Numbered from the stretch's first letter, positions 1-8,300 are shown. The stretch is 64,000 nt of DNA from Thiobacillus sp. (GCA_016124745.1 WGNC01000001.1:123157-187156); one strand, 5' to 3'. Notes: generated by a model from the sequence alone, not told the origin. A program made the numbers and translations.

Positions 1-282
1 CATCGTGGGAATGCGGGCGCGTTGTTCCAGTTGCAGCGGATCGCCGGGGCGGGAGATCACCCGCGATACCACCAGGTCGGGGATGAATTCGGTCCAGTGG
101 TCGTAATCGGACAGAACCGCCCATGCCGTCTCGCGGTCCGCCCTGGTATCGATTTCGGCCTGGACGTAGAGGGTCGTTCCCTTGTTTTCGACCTGGACGC
201 TGGCTTCGGCCCAGGCCTGCAGCGAGCCAAGCAGCATCGTGATCAGCACGACGAATGCTGCTCCTGTAGATGGGTATCTCAT
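1..282 (-). CDS. Secreted SRPBCC/START-like protein, partial (C-terminus off window)
   Basis: The gene starts at ATG 282 and runs off the left edge, leaving 94 codons. The N-terminus is a signal peptide (basic start, hydrophobic core, AWA-type cleavage site near residue 24). It is followed by the opening of a polyketide-cyclase/SRPBCC fold: ETAWAVLSDYDHWTEFIPD, then a VSRVISRPGDP segment. The same pattern occurs in the gene just upstream (AWEVLTDYNKLAEIVPD, SSRIVSKPGDP), so the two are tandem paralogues. The start codon overlaps the upstream stop as ATGA, which suggests translational coupling. The family binds hydrophobic ligands; the ligand here is unknown. Confidence 0.75.
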   Translation of the reverse strand, partial: MRYPSTGAAFVVLITMLLGSLQAWAEASVQVENKGTTLYVQAEIDTRADRETAWAVLSDYDHWTEFIPDLVVSRVISRPGDPLQLEQRARIPTM

Positions 283-857
283 GGACGCGTCGTCTGATTC
301 TTGCGCCGCAGGATTTCCTGGCCGATGGACTGCATCATGTTCTCGATATCCGACTCGATCAGCAGGGAATCGCCCGGCACGCGAGGCGAGAACAGCCCAG
401 GCTTCATGTGGGCGACGTACTTGATGCGCACCCCCTGGCCAAACGTGTAGAGCCGCCATTCGCCGTACATGTCGCCGATGTTTCCGGAAACCAGGCTGAA
501 GCGGATTTGGGAGGGGGGGGTTTCATCCATTCGGAACACCAGTTCGAGCGGCATGTTGACCAGCAACCAGGACTTGTTGCCACGCTGATAGACCTTGATC
601 GGATCGCCTGGCTTGCTGACGATGCGCGATGACTCCATGTCCGGCACGATCTCGGCCAGCTTGTTGTAGTCGGTGAGCACCTCCCAGGCTGCCGGGAGGT
701 CCGCAGGCACGTCGATGAAGGCCTGGATGTCGATTTTTCCCGTCAGCATGCTGCGGTCCACTTCGGCCCGGGCCGGCAGTTGCAGCGCGGTCGCTTGCAA
801 GGGCAGGAAGCACGTCAATGCAATGAAGAGGGTCAGGAAGAACGAACGCCGTGGCAT
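279..857 (-). CDS. Secreted SRPBCC/START-like protein
   Basis: About 192 residues from ATG 857. The first 24 or so residues form a signal peptide (MPRRSFFLTLF...LPLQATA), so a periplasmic location is expected. The rest reads as a polyketide-cyclase/dehydrase (SRPBCC) domain with the characteristic AWEVLTDYNKLAEIVPDM opening, followed by alternating strands and a C-terminal amphipathic helix (DIENMMQSIGQEILRRK). An in-frame ATG at 896 would add 13 residues. Neither start has a convincing ribosome binding site; 857 is chosen because the signal peptide then begins at the Met. The stop overlaps the next gene's start as ATGA. Function beyond lipid or hydrophobic ligand binding cannot be told. Confidence 0.75.
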   Translation of the reverse strand: MPRRSFFLTLFIALTCFLPLQATALQLPARAEVDRSMLTGKIDIQAFIDVPADLPAAWEVLTDYNKLAEIVPDMESSRIVSKPGDPIKVYQRGNKSWLLVNMPLELVFRMDETPPSQIRFSLVSGNIGDMYGEWRLYTFGQGVRIKYVAHMKPGLFSPRVPGDSLLIESDIENMMQSIGQEILRRKNQTTRP

Positions 858-1038
858 GTTTCTATCAAGCTCAACAAAAGAGGGCGTAGCTGACATCTTG
901 TGGACGGGATCGTCTGGTCATGTTCGGCTGAAGCATAACACGCAGCGGCTGCCATCGATTGCAGGCCTCGATGCCATGGGGCCTGTGGCCTGCGAGGCCA
1001 TTCCCCGGGTCGCCGGGCCGACGTCGCAACGTATCAGC

Positions 1039-1554
1039 TCAATTGCGGGAAAACCGGTAGGGGATGGCGTCGGTGTCAGCCGGCAGGCGCCATTCATCGG
1101 GATTCTCGTAGCAATAGGCGTAGTCGAAGAAGTTGATGAACCCGCTGGTCCGGTTCTCGATGTTCTGAATGCCGTGCCAGACGAAGGGTGGGATGAGGAG
1201 CGTCGACGGGCGCATGCGGCTGAGATGCAACACGTTGACTTTACCCCGTGTCGACGACCCTTCGCGATCATCGAACAGCACGACCCTGAGCGTTCCCTCG
1301 GTGACGAAGATGCGGTCGGTCTGCAGATGATGGCAATGCCATGCGCTAATGGCGTGAGCATGCAAGGACACGTGAATCATGTGCTGGATCGCAAGGCGCC
1401 CGATGTCCCACTCGGGCCGCACGATCTCGGTGGTAACGCCATTGCGGGTGATGATGTTGGACATTTCATGCACCCGGACCCCCTCGATCAGGTCATGCAG
1501 CATGCGGCCATCCGGGGATACCGTCTGCGCGTCTTTGGTTCCATCATTTGTCAT
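1039..1554 (-). CDS. RmlC-like cupin (dTDP-4-dehydrorhamnose 3,5-epimerase-like)
   Basis: 171 residues. The start at ATG 1554 is preceded by a strong AGGAGA site seven bases away, so the longer reading from 1602 is rejected. The central part is a double-stranded beta-helix: MIHVSLHAHAISAWHCHH carries the His cluster of RmlC-type sugar epimerases, followed by TDRIFVTEGTLRVVLFDDR and a PPFVWHGIQNI segment. The family epimerises dTDP-4-keto-6-deoxy sugars, but some members are non-enzymatic or act on other nucleotide sugars. It is the last gene of a three-gene minus-strand cassette behind a SPINDLY-type glycosyltransferase, so a role in making or trimming a sugar donor or glycan is likely. Substrate unknown. 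Confidence 0.7.
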   Translation of the reverse strand: MTNDGTKDAQTVSPDGRMLHDLIEGVRVHEMSNIITRNGVTTEIVRPEWDIGRLAIQHMIHVSLHAHAISAWHCHHLQTDRIFVTEGTLRVVLFDDREGSSTRGKVNVLHLSRMRPSTLLIPPFVWHGIQNIENRTSGFINFFDYAYCYENPDEWRLPADTDAIPYRFSRN

Positions 1555-1618
1555 GGGTTCTCCTGGTTTCATTGACGGGGACGGGGGAGTCGCCTCAGTC
1601 AAGGGTCAAGGCTGATGC

Positions 1619-3601
1619 TCAATTGAGCACGCACGCGGGCTGTCCCGCGCACCAACGCTGCCACATCTGGCGCAGGCGCAGCTCCAGCACCCTGGCCACC
1701 TGCGCGGGAAGCTGCTCCCGCTGATCCTCCAGGCGGCTTCGCAGTGACAGGCGGATGTTCTGGAGTGCATCGGGACGTGTCGCCCACTGCGTGGCAATTT
1801 CAACATATTCCGCTGCCGACCCGGCGACGAATTCATTGAGTCCGACTGCCGCCATGGCGGCAGCGCCCAGGCGCGCGGGCAGCGACTCGCCCGCCAGCGT
1901 CAGCGTGGGCACCCCCATCCAGAGTCCGAAATGGGCGGTTGTCGCGCTGGTCCATGGGAAGGTGTCCAGCAACAGGTCGATCCGTCCATGCGCATCGAGA
2001 TAGCCCGCCAGATCCATGCGCGGGAGGAATGTGACGCGTTCGGGTGCGATGCCGGCGGCGACGAAGCGCGTTTTCAAGGTTGAGGCGATGGCGTCATCGG
2101 TCACGGCCCCGATAATCAGGCACGACCTGTCAACCCGCCGCAGAATGTCGACCCACAGCGCGATGACGGGTTCGCTGAGCTTGTTCATCCGGCTGAAGCT
2201 GCCGTAGGTGATGGTTCCGTTTTGTGCGAGCGGGGACGGGGTCACCTCGGGCAACAACTCGGGCCTGCCAAACACCAGCATTGAAGGGAGATATGCCAAA
2301 TGCTCGGTGAACAGGTGATCGAGCCGCCCCGGCGGCGCCATGACCGGATCCACCAACCGGTAGTCCATCGCACCCAAGCCGCTGGTCCCCGGATAGCCCA
2401 CCCATATGACCTGCACCGGGGCCGGCTTGCGGGCGAAGACACCGAGCCGGTGTCTGGCCGTGTGCCCGGAATGGTCGATGAGGATGTCGATGTCATCCGA
2501 GCGGATGCGCGCCGCAAGGCTTTCGTCGGAAAGCCTCGAAACGTCGACCCAGGCCTCGGTCAGCGTGCGCAGTCGCTGCGCCATGGCATCCGCGACCGGG
2601 TGGGTGTCGTAGGCGATCAGCTGGACTTTGAATGGATCCAGTTCGCGCCATACGGGCTCGAGGAAGCGCGCTACCGGGTGATCACGAAAATCGCCTGACA
2701 GGACCCCCACGCGCAGGCGACGCTCTGGATCGCGGCCGTTCGCATGAGGGGCCTGCTGCACACGGAAGCGTGCCTCGGCATGCTCGCCAAAGGCCTTGTG
2801 TGCGAGAAAGACGGCTTCCGGTTCCAGTTCCGCGTCGTGCGCCAGACAATATAGCTCGCTGCTCCAGCTTGCGAGATTCGACGGATCGATCTCGCGCGCG
2901 CGTCGATAGTGCATGGTTGCGCGCCGCAGGTCGCCCAGGCTGTTATGGATACTTCCCAGGCTGACGTGGATACGGGAGCTGGCTGGGGCGACCTGCAATG
3001 CAGCGGTGGCCGCATCGCGGGCTTCGCTCAAACGCTTCTGAGCCGCCAACGCACAGCTCAGGCTTAGCAGTGCCCCACTGTTTCCTGGCTGGATGCGAAG
3101 CGCCTGGCGCAGCGCGTGTTCCGCTTCGCGCATGCGCCTCAACTCGACCAATGCGTTGCCAAGCTGAACCCACACGGCGGCATACTCTGGCGCCAGGGCA
3201 ACCGCCTTTTCCGCAAAACGTAGCGACTCGGTAAAATGTCCCGCGTCCAACTCGTTGCCGGCGGCATTCGACCAGATGCCGGCCGCCGCGGGCGCGAGCG
3301 CGACGGCAGAAGCGAACGCCGCCCGTGCGGCATCGTGATCGCCGGTTTTCTGCAGCAAGATGCCGAGGTTGTCCCAGATCGAAGAGTCGTCGCGGACAAG
3401 AGAAGCAGCGTGGCGCAGATTCACCAATGCCCCAGCGAGGTCGCCTTGGGCGAAACACGACATGCCGAGCAACTGCCACGCTTTTCCAGCGTCCGGCAGT
3501 TCCTTGAGCAGTTGCTGGGCCAAGGCTTTGCACTCCTCGATGCGGCCTGCACGGAAGGCGGCGCTCCAGCCTGATACCGCGTCTTCGATTCGCGGTTTCA
3601 T
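1619..3601 (-). CDS. TPR-repeat protein with SPINDLY/GT41 (O-GlcNAc transferase-like) domain
   Basis: 660 residues from ATG 3601, whose first bases overlap the upstream stop as ATGA; a reading starting 24 codons earlier exists but breaks this coupling. Residues ~10-270 are tandem 34-residue TPR units (for example AWQLLGMSCFAQGDLAGAL, IWDNLGILLQKTGDHDAAR, VWVQLGNALVELRRMREAE). From about residue 300 comes the O-linked GlcNAc transferase C-terminal region: RVGVLSGDFRDHPVARF, DIDILIDHSGHTARHRLG, QVIWVGYPGTSGLGAMDY and IDLLLDTFPWTSATTAHFGL. Bacterial GT41 proteins glycosylate proteins or act in surface glycan loci. No signal peptide is seen, so it is probably cytoplasmic. The flanking aldolase-like and RmlC-like genes support a glycan role; the acceptor is unknown. 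Confidence 0.85.
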   Translation of the reverse strand: MKPRIEDAVSGWSAAFRAGRIEECKALAQQLLKELPDAGKAWQLLGMSCFAQGDLAGALVNLRHAASLVRDDSSIWDNLGILLQKTGDHDAARAAFASAVALAPAAAGIWSNAAGNELDAGHFTESLRFAEKAVALAPEYAAVWVQLGNALVELRRMREAEHALRQALRIQPGNSGALLSLSCALAAQKRLSEARDAATAALQVAPASSRIHVSLGSIHNSLGDLRRATMHYRRAREIDPSNLASWSSELYCLAHDAELEPEAVFLAHKAFGEHAEARFRVQQAPHANGRDPERRLRVGVLSGDFRDHPVARFLEPVWRELDPFKVQLIAYDTHPVADAMAQRLRTLTEAWVDVSRLSDESLAARIRSDDIDILIDHSGHTARHRLGVFARKPAPVQVIWVGYPGTSGLGAMDYRLVDPVMAPPGRLDHLFTEHLAYLPSMLVFGRPELLPEVTPSPLAQNGTITYGSFSRMNKLSEPVIALWVDILRRVDRSCLIIGAVTDDAIASTLKTRFVAAGIAPERVTFLPRMDLAGYLDAHGRIDLLLDTFPWTSATTAHFGLWMGVPTLTLAGESLPARLGAAAMAAVGLNEFVAGSAAEYVEIATQWATRPDALQNIRLSLRSRLEDQREQLPAQVARVLELRLRQMWQRWCAGQPACVLN

Positions 3602-4437
3602 CGGTCGATGGGGTGCACGCCTGGGGACGCTGGCACGAGCGCCTGGAGTTCCTCCCTGGCGGCGAGCAGGCACCTGACGGGCTGTCGCGACCAGTAATTC
3701 AGGCGTTCACGGGTCCTGCTGATTTCTTGCGTCAACTGCGCCTTCTGCAAACCATTGAAGTACACACGCGACAGCAGCGCGCCGGTCGCGCCCAGGCGGG
3801 GATATTGCGCATACACGAGTTCGGATGGCACCGGAAGTGTCACATCGAGCGCTCGAGCAATGCCCCCGACAGCGAACGGAAACTCCAATGCCGCCAGTGT
3901 CGCGCAGGCGTCTTCGAGGAGCGTGCTGCACAGCACCGAAAACTGGTTGTTCACGCCGAGGTCGAGCGACAGGTCATTGAGTCCGAAATGGATTTCATCC
4001 ACGCCCTCGATTTGCGATAGTTGCGCCACCCTTGTTGCAGAACGCACGGTCTCCGCGAGCAGAACCGTCCTTGCCCGGCCGTTCACGGTGCGCGCAAATT
4101 CCCTTGCCTGGTCGAGCGTATGGAAGTGCGGCAGCATGATGGTCTGGGCCCCCAATGCAATCAGCCGATTGATTTCGTCTGCAAGGCCGGAGTGGGGAGG
4201 GTTGCAGCGAACGAAACGCGAAGCGCAGTGGAGCTTCGCGTAAATTGCAGGCAATTCTTCTTCTTCATGATCGGAAATCCATCGCCCCATTCCGCCCTGA
4301 CGCTCGATTTTTCCAAGCCGTTCCAGGTCCGGGCCGACACGGTCGATGCCGGCGCCATCTGCCTCAGCCGACAATACGGGGTCGTTGGTGAACAGCGTAA
4401 AGCGAAATCTGTCACCGAGGTTTGTCAGGTCGGCCAT
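3598..4437 (-). CDS. HpcH/HpaI aldolase-like TIM-barrel protein
   Basis: About 279 residues from ATG 4437, where the fold begins (FRFTLFTNDPVLSAEADGAGIDRVGPDLERLGK). GTG 4569 or ATG 4560 would add up to 44 residues unlike the family, and no start has a clear ribosome binding site. The body is a HpcH/HpaI aldolase/citrate-lyase type barrel: ALGAQTIMLPHFHTLDQA, VLLAETVRSATRV (metal-binding Glu region) and EIHFGLNDLSLDLG. Such enzymes cleave or form C-C bonds with pyruvate or oxaloacetate, usually with a divalent metal. It is the first gene of the cassette and overlaps the GT41 gene by four bases. It may make an unusual sugar or acyl decoration; this is inference. Confidence 0.65.
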   Translation of the reverse strand: MADLTNLGDRFRFTLFTNDPVLSAEADGAGIDRVGPDLERLGKIERQGGMGRWISDHEEEELPAIYAKLHCASRFVRCNPPHSGLADEINRLIALGAQTIMLPHFHTLDQAREFARTVNGRARTVLLAETVRSATRVAQLSQIEGVDEIHFGLNDLSLDLGVNNQFSVLCSTLLEDACATLAALEFPFAVGGIARALDVTLPVPSELVYAQYPRLGATGALLSRVYFNGLQKAQLTQEISRTRERLNYWSRQPVRCLLAAREELQALVPASPGVHPIDR

Positions 4438-4569
4438 CCGAGTCAAGCAAAGATATCTGTCACCGTTTACGGAAACCGTTCGTGGTCCGAAAGGATCGCA
4501 TGCTGCCCTTGGGCGCGTCTGCACGAAACCGGCCCATTCTACGCGACGGGTTGCGGTCATAGGGGTCAC

Positions 4570-4715
4570 TCGGCGTCCCCCTGCGGAATCAGGGCAGATT
4601 ATTCATTTCAATCTGGACTAAACGTATTAAGCTGATCGATCGGTTTTTGTAGCACAATGTCTCAACCTTTCCGTACCGGGCGAGGCTATCCATAACGAAT
4701 AGAGGAGATTTACCC
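4570..4715. promoter_or_regulatory. Divergent intergenic region, probable promoters
   Basis: This AT-richer spacer (TTATTCATTTCAATC, GGTTTTTGTAGCACAATG) separates the minus-strand glycan cassette from the plus-strand repeat protein. It must hold promoters for one or both. I cannot assign clean -35/-10 pairs. The downstream gene has a strong AGAGGAGA ribosome binding site ending nine bases before its ATG. Confidence 0.4.
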
Positions 4716-5411
4716 ATGCGCAAACTGTCCCTGTTGATGACCTTGGCCCTAGGTGCCCTCAGTGCGACGGCCTACGCTCAGGCGCCTGCTCCTGGAGCCT
4801 CACCCGCACCCGCCGCTGCAACAAGCCCGGATGGCATGCCCAAGACCCATCAGGAATGGGTGGCCTACCTGTCGGATTTCACGCATAACGCCGAGATGAT
4901 GTCGGATCCGAAAAAACTGGTCGCTGCCATGAATGCGATTTCGGAACCTGGCTTTCTTGCCGTCGCGACGAAATCCATGATGGATCCCAATCTCTACGGA
5001 CGTTCCATGGCCAGCGCGATGGACCCCAGGGCATACAGCAATTACGCAAAGCTCATGGACCCCGTGACGATGATGGCCTGGATGCAGGCGATGATGGACC
5101 CCCAGTTCTTCAACGCCATGGTGTCGGTACTGTCCGATCCGAACAAGGTGATACGCTGGGTGTCGGCGCCCATCGACCCCAATGTGACGTCCATGGCACT
5201 CGGGATGCTGAATCCCAACACCTATGTGCCCATGGCTACGGCACCGATGAATCCGAACCTGTGGAACAGCGCCATGATGCCCATGAATCCGAACTTGTAT
5301 TCGGGTTGGGCCAATACCATGGCCAGCCCGCAGTCCTATGGTCCGACCTGGGGAAGTATGTTCGCAACGCCTTATGGCATGGTGCCAGTCCAGCCGGTGC
5401 CCATGCGATAA
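4716..5411 (+). CDS. Exported Met-rich protein of 13-residue D/N-P tandem repeats
   Basis: 231 residues with a clear signal peptide (MRKLSLLMTLALGALSATAYAQ), then an Ala/Pro linker and a helical segment to about residue 60. From residue 62 to 225 the protein is a tandem repeat: a Pro preceded by Asp, Asn, Glu, Ser or Thr falls at residues 65, 78, 91, 104, 116, 129, 142, 155, 167, 180, 192, 205 and 219. The period is therefore 12-14 and nearly always 13. The usual unit is Met-Asp/Asn-Pro-Asn-Leu/Tyr plus eight residues rich in Met, Ala, Trp and Tyr. There are about 28 Met and no Cys. It has its own ribosome binding site and a strong terminator follows, so it is probably a single-gene unit. I do not recognise a named family; the export signal and repeats suggest a periplasmic, outer-surface or scaffold protein. 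Confidence 0.85.
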   Translation: MRKLSLLMTLALGALSATAYAQAPAPGASPAPAAATSPDGMPKTHQEWVAYLSDFTHNAEMMSDPKKLVAAMNAISEPGFLAVATKSMMDPNLYGRSMASAMDPRAYSNYAKLMDPVTMMAWMQAMMDPQFFNAMVSVLSDPNKVIRWVSAPIDPNVTSMALGMLNPNTYVPMATAPMNPNLWNSAMMPMNPNLYSGWANTMASPQSYGPTWGSMFATPYGMVPVQPVPMR

Positions 5412-5494
5412 GGCCCGCAGCGCCCATTCAGCAACCCCACACGAGGAAGTACTGGACGGGTGCCGCGCCGATGTGAGTGCAGGCAATGATTTCT

Positions 5495-5534
5495 GGCGGT
5501 CGCTGATCGATTCGTGAATGGATCAGCGACCGCC
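5495..5534 (+). terminator. Rho-independent terminator-like hairpin
   Basis: A perfect 14-bp inverted repeat, GGCGGTCGCTGATC (5495-5508) and GATCAGCGACCGCC (5521-5534), encloses a 12-base loop and is followed by TTGTTC. It lies 83 bases after the repeat-protein stop and is the best terminator for that gene. Confidence 0.8.
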
Positions 5535-5874
5535 TTGTTCTGAAGCAACACACATTCCACCGCTAGACTTTTCCAGGTGACAGCGTTCCGATCCATGCAT
5601 GGCTTCGTCATGCGCCTCCTGTGTTGCCTCTCCTCGTTTTTTCACACCATTCCAAACCGGCGTGCCGGATGCAGCCACCTCCGGGTCGTCGTGTCGATCG
5701 ATCCTGCCCAAGAGGCAGCCGGCACCTTAGTGCCTTGTCCGGTGGGCGGCGCAGGCGTTCTCCGAATATGTCGTTACCTGGTTCAGCGGACTGACTACAC
5801 TAAATAAGGTAGGGGTTCATGACGTAATTGCATCCGGGGGCCGGCTGGCTCATGCCCCATTACAAGGAGATCGT
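5535..5874. other. Intergenic region without a supported gene
   Basis: 340 bases between the terminator and the next gene. Short open frames occur on both strands (for example 5577-5807 plus), but none has a ribosome binding site, recognisable domain or convincing codon use. The stretch ending near 5812 (TACACTAAATAAGG) is AT-rich and could include a promoter for the following small gene; no confident -35 was found. Confidence 0.5.
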
Positions 5875-6096
5875 ATGAAAATCTGGTTCATTTCCCTGCC
5901 GCTCATGTGTGTGGCGGGTGTTGCGATGGCAGAAGCTGCCCAAATGGATGGTACAGCCAACCAGACCGCAGCCCCTCCTGCACAGAAACAGACGATCAAG
6001 CCGAAACACCCGCCCAGGGGTGACCTGCGCCATTGCCTGGATTTGAAGACCAACGAAGCCATCATCCGTTGCGCCGAAAAGAAGCCCAAGAAATAA
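5875..6096 (+). CDS. Small exported protein, unknown function
   Basis: 73 residues, with an AAGGAGA ribosome binding site just before ATG 5875. The N-terminus is a signal peptide (MKIWFISLPLMCVAGVAMAEA). The mature part is short, with a Pro/Lys/Gln-rich spacer and a compact C-terminus CLDLKTNEAIIRCAEK. The two Cys lie 12 residues apart and could form a disulfide in the periplasm. Similar tiny secreted proteins with a CLDL...IIRCA core occur as hypotheticals in related bacteria, from memory. No function can be assigned. It is followed 45 bases later by a DUF2784 membrane protein gene on the same strand. Confidence 0.75.
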   Translation: MKIWFISLPLMCVAGVAMAEAAQMDGTANQTAAPPAQKQTIKPKHPPRGDLRHCLDLKTNEAIIRCAEKKPKK

Positions 6097-6141
6097 TCCG
6101 GTCGGATTGTCTGCTGGTCAATCCAGGTCGGGGGATTGGGT

Positions 6142-6516
6142 ATGACAGTTATGCTTGCGGATGGGCTAGTGATCCTGCATCTGCTTTTCGTCGCGTTTGT
6201 CATGGCAGGTGGGTTTCTGCTGCTGCGATGGCCGAAACTCGTTTGGCTGCATGTGCCCGCTGCGGCATGGGGCACATGGATCGAGTTCACCGGCGGGGTG
6301 TGTCCGTTGACGTCGCTGGAGAATCATCTTCGCATGGTCGGTGGCGGCAGCGCGTACCGTGGTGGTTTTGTCGAGCGTTACCTGTTGCCGATCCTGTATC
6401 CGGAATCCCTGTCTTTGCCGGTCCAGCAGGTGCTGGGTGGGGTGGTCGTGGCAGTGAACCTGGGGGCATACGGCATGTTTTATCGGGCGGTGCGAAAAAA
6501 CAAGGCTCGCTATTGA
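6142..6516 (+). CDS. DUF2784 family membrane protein
   Basis: 124 residues from ATG 6142; a TTG two codons earlier is less likely, and GGGGGA lies about seven bases upstream of the ATG. The pattern matches DUF2784: LADGLVILHLLFVAFVMAGG as first membrane helix, WPKLVWLHVPAAAWGTWIEF as second, then CPLTSLENHLR and a conserved YLLPILYP stretch before a last helix. It has three or four transmembrane segments and is an inner-membrane protein of unknown role. Its stop codon lies inside the left arm of a perfect 16-bp inverted repeat (6509-6524). Confidence 0.8.
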   Translation: MTVMLADGLVILHLLFVAFVMAGGFLLLRWPKLVWLHVPAAAWGTWIEFTGGVCPLTSLENHLRMVGGGSAYRGGFVERYLLPILYPESLSLPVQQVLGGVVVAVNLGAYGMFYRAVRKNKARY

Positions 6517-6599
6517 TTCGGCCTGATGAAGTTTGAAGTGCTACTGAAGGCTGGCATGCCCGGGCTGTGTGAAGCTGCACGGGAGGCCGAATCAATAGC
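6509..6599. repeat. Perfect 16-bp inverted repeat around 59-base spacer
   Basis: GCTATTGATTCGGCCT (6509-6524) is exactly matched by its reverse complement AGGCCGAATCAATAGC (6584-6599). The left arm contains the last Tyr codon and stop of the DUF2784 gene. It lies between convergent genes, so a bidirectional terminator is one reading, although no U-tract follows. A short mobile-repeat scar is another. Confidence 0.8.
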
Positions 6600-6729
6600 C
6601 ATTGAAAACAGCGTTCTATTGAGACGGCTCAGCAGACTGACCCGCTCAGGACGACGCAAAAATACCCTGCCGGTTCAAACATCATCTGGCCGTCTCGATA
6701 GTCCTGCGTGGCGGCTACAGCCTGATCGA

Positions 6730-7692
6730 TCATTCTTCGAAGTCCAGGCGATCCAGTCCCTGATCGGCCAGCGAGACAGGGTCCTCGAGCGGCTCCAGGT
6801 GGGTGGTGATATGGGCGTTGACAACCGCCTGACGAATATCGGCCTCGATGCGTTCCGACCAGTCGTGCCCTCGCTGAACCGACCACGCGCCCGGTACCAG
6901 CACATGCAGGGAAATGAAAGCACGGGTGCCAGCCTGGCGCGTGCGCAGGGCGTGGAATTTCAGCCCCTGCTGGCGGTAGCCATCCAGCACGTTCTCAATC
7001 GCACTGATCTCCTCCTCGGGGATCGATACGTCCATCAGGCCGGCTGCGGAACGGTGCAGCAACTGCCAGCCGGTCCACACGATATTCAGGGCCACCCCCA
7101 GAGCGATCACGGGGTCTAGCCAGAGCCAGCCGGTGAGCCAGACCAGGCCGACAGCTGCGATGACGCCGGCAGAGGTCACGACGTCGGTCATCAGGTGGTG
7201 GGCATCGGCTTCCAGGGTAATGGATTTGTACTTGCGGCCGACATCCATGAGGATGCGCGAGGTAGCCAGGTTGATGAGCGAAGCGATCCCCGATACCACC
7301 AGCCCGATGCCCACGGCCTCGAGCGCTTGTGGATTGCGCAGCCGTTCTATCGCCGCGTAGCCGATCAAGATGGCAGCGATGAGGATGAGCAAGCCTTCGA
7401 ATGCGCTTGAGAAATACTCAGCCTTGCCGTGTCCATGCTGATGGTTGTCGTCTTCCGGCATGGCTGCCAGCGACAGCATGGCCAGCGCCATCATGGCCCC
7501 GGCCAGATTGACAAAGGATTCGAGCGCATCGGACAGCAGTCCGACCGAGCCGGTGATCCACCAGGCCCAGCCCTTGAGCAGGATGGTGGCGAGGGCGGCG
7601 GCGATGGAGAGCCAGGCGTAACGCTTGAGTGAGGCAGGCAACATGTCGGGTTTGGCTGGAGTTGCTCGGTCGGGTTGGTGTCGCCGAGGCAT
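6730..7692 (-). CDS. Cation diffusion facilitator (CDF/FieF-like) metal exporter
   Basis: 320 residues. Six membrane helices span roughly residues 25-220: the second carries [17 protein letters not shown] and the fifth [14 protein letters not shown], the Asp/His metal-site signatures of CDF transporters. A His-rich loop ([16 protein letters not shown]) lies between. The C-terminal ~90 residues form the cytoplasmic ferredoxin-like domain ([34 protein letters not shown]) found in FieF/ZitB-type exporters. It would export Zn, Fe, Co, Ni or Cd by proton antiport; the metal cannot be told. Met 17 is an alternative start and neither has a clear ribosome binding site. It is divergent from the CNP1-like gene. 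Confidence 0.9.
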   Translation of the reverse strand: MPRRHQPDRATPAKPDMLPASLKRYAWLSIAAALATILLKGWAWWITGSVGLLSDALESFVNLAGAMMALAMLSLAAMPEDDNHQHGHGKAEYFSSAFEGLLILIAAILIGYAAIERLRNPQALEAVGIGLVVSGIASLINLATSRILMDVGRKYKSITLEADAHHLMTDVVTSAGVIAAVGLVWLTGWLWLDPVIALGVALNIVWTGWQLLHRSAAGLMDVSIPEEEISAIENVLDGYRQQGLKFHALRTRQAGTRAFISLHVLVPGAWSVQRGHDWSERIEADIRQAVVNAHITTHLEPLEDPVSLADQGLDRLDFEE

Positions 7693-7802
7693 ATTCAGAT
7701 GGAACGGATTCTATCCCAACCGCATTCGCACCCGGCCGCTATCCAAGCACGCGCGAATCTTTGTTGCAGACATCGTGCAGACGAATCAATAAAATGCCGG
7801 GC

Positions 7803-8300
7803 ATGAAAGCCCTGACAGCCTTGCTGATGTGTTTGCCGCTGGTCGCGCATGCCGAATGGATCGATTTCGAGCGGGATTTCGAAGAGGACAAGCCATGGGT
7901 CGAGGTGGCTGCGCAGTTGCCGGCTTATCCCAAGCCCGAAAACCTGATTCCCTTCAATGTCTCGTCGGCTACCCGCAACCGGCATTTTGTCGATGCGGAA
8001 TCGATCAGCGTTGCTCCTGACCTGACCATCCGCTACACCGTGGTCATCGAAACGGCGGGCGGGGCGAGAAACGTCTCCTTCGAGGGCATGCGTTGCGAAA
8101 CGGGCGAGCGTCGCCTGTATGCCTACGGTCACCCGGGCGGTACCTGGTCGAAGGCGCGCAATGCCGGTTGGGAAGACATCAAGATGCGCTCGCTGCTGTC
8201 CTATCAGAAAGCCCTGTTCGAGGATCATTTCTGCCGCGACGGCATTCGCATTCGAGACCGAGAGGAAGCCGTGAAGAGTCTGCGGAGGGGCGCGCGATGA
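7803..8300 (+). CDS. CNP1-like family exported protein
   Basis: About 165 residues from ATG 7803 (ATG 7794 adds three). A signal peptide [17 protein letters not shown] is followed by [34 protein letters not shown], which matches the CNP1-like family seen beside proB in other betaproteobacteria, from memory. Two Cys occur, in GMRCETGE and EDHFCRDG. The last four bases overlap the proB start as ATGA, so the two are co-translated. Function is unknown; a periplasmic location is inferred from the signal peptide. Confidence 0.8.
   Translation: MKALTALLMCLPLVAHAEWIDFERDFEEDKPWVEVAAQLPAYPKPENLIPFNVSSATRNRHFVDAESISVAPDLTIRYTVVIETAGGARNVSFEGMRCETGERRLYAYGHPGGTWSKARNAGWEDIKMRSLLSYQKALFEDHFCRDGIRIRDREEAVKSLRRGAR

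Noticed and set aside
4438..4569. 44-residue N-terminal extension of the aldolase-like gene from GTG 4569
   Set aside because: No similarity to the family and no ribosome binding site; the fold begins at the Met encoded at 4437.
5577..5807. 76-codon plus-strand frame in the gap before the small exported gene
   Set aside because: No ribosome binding site, no domain, mixed composition; treated as non-coding.
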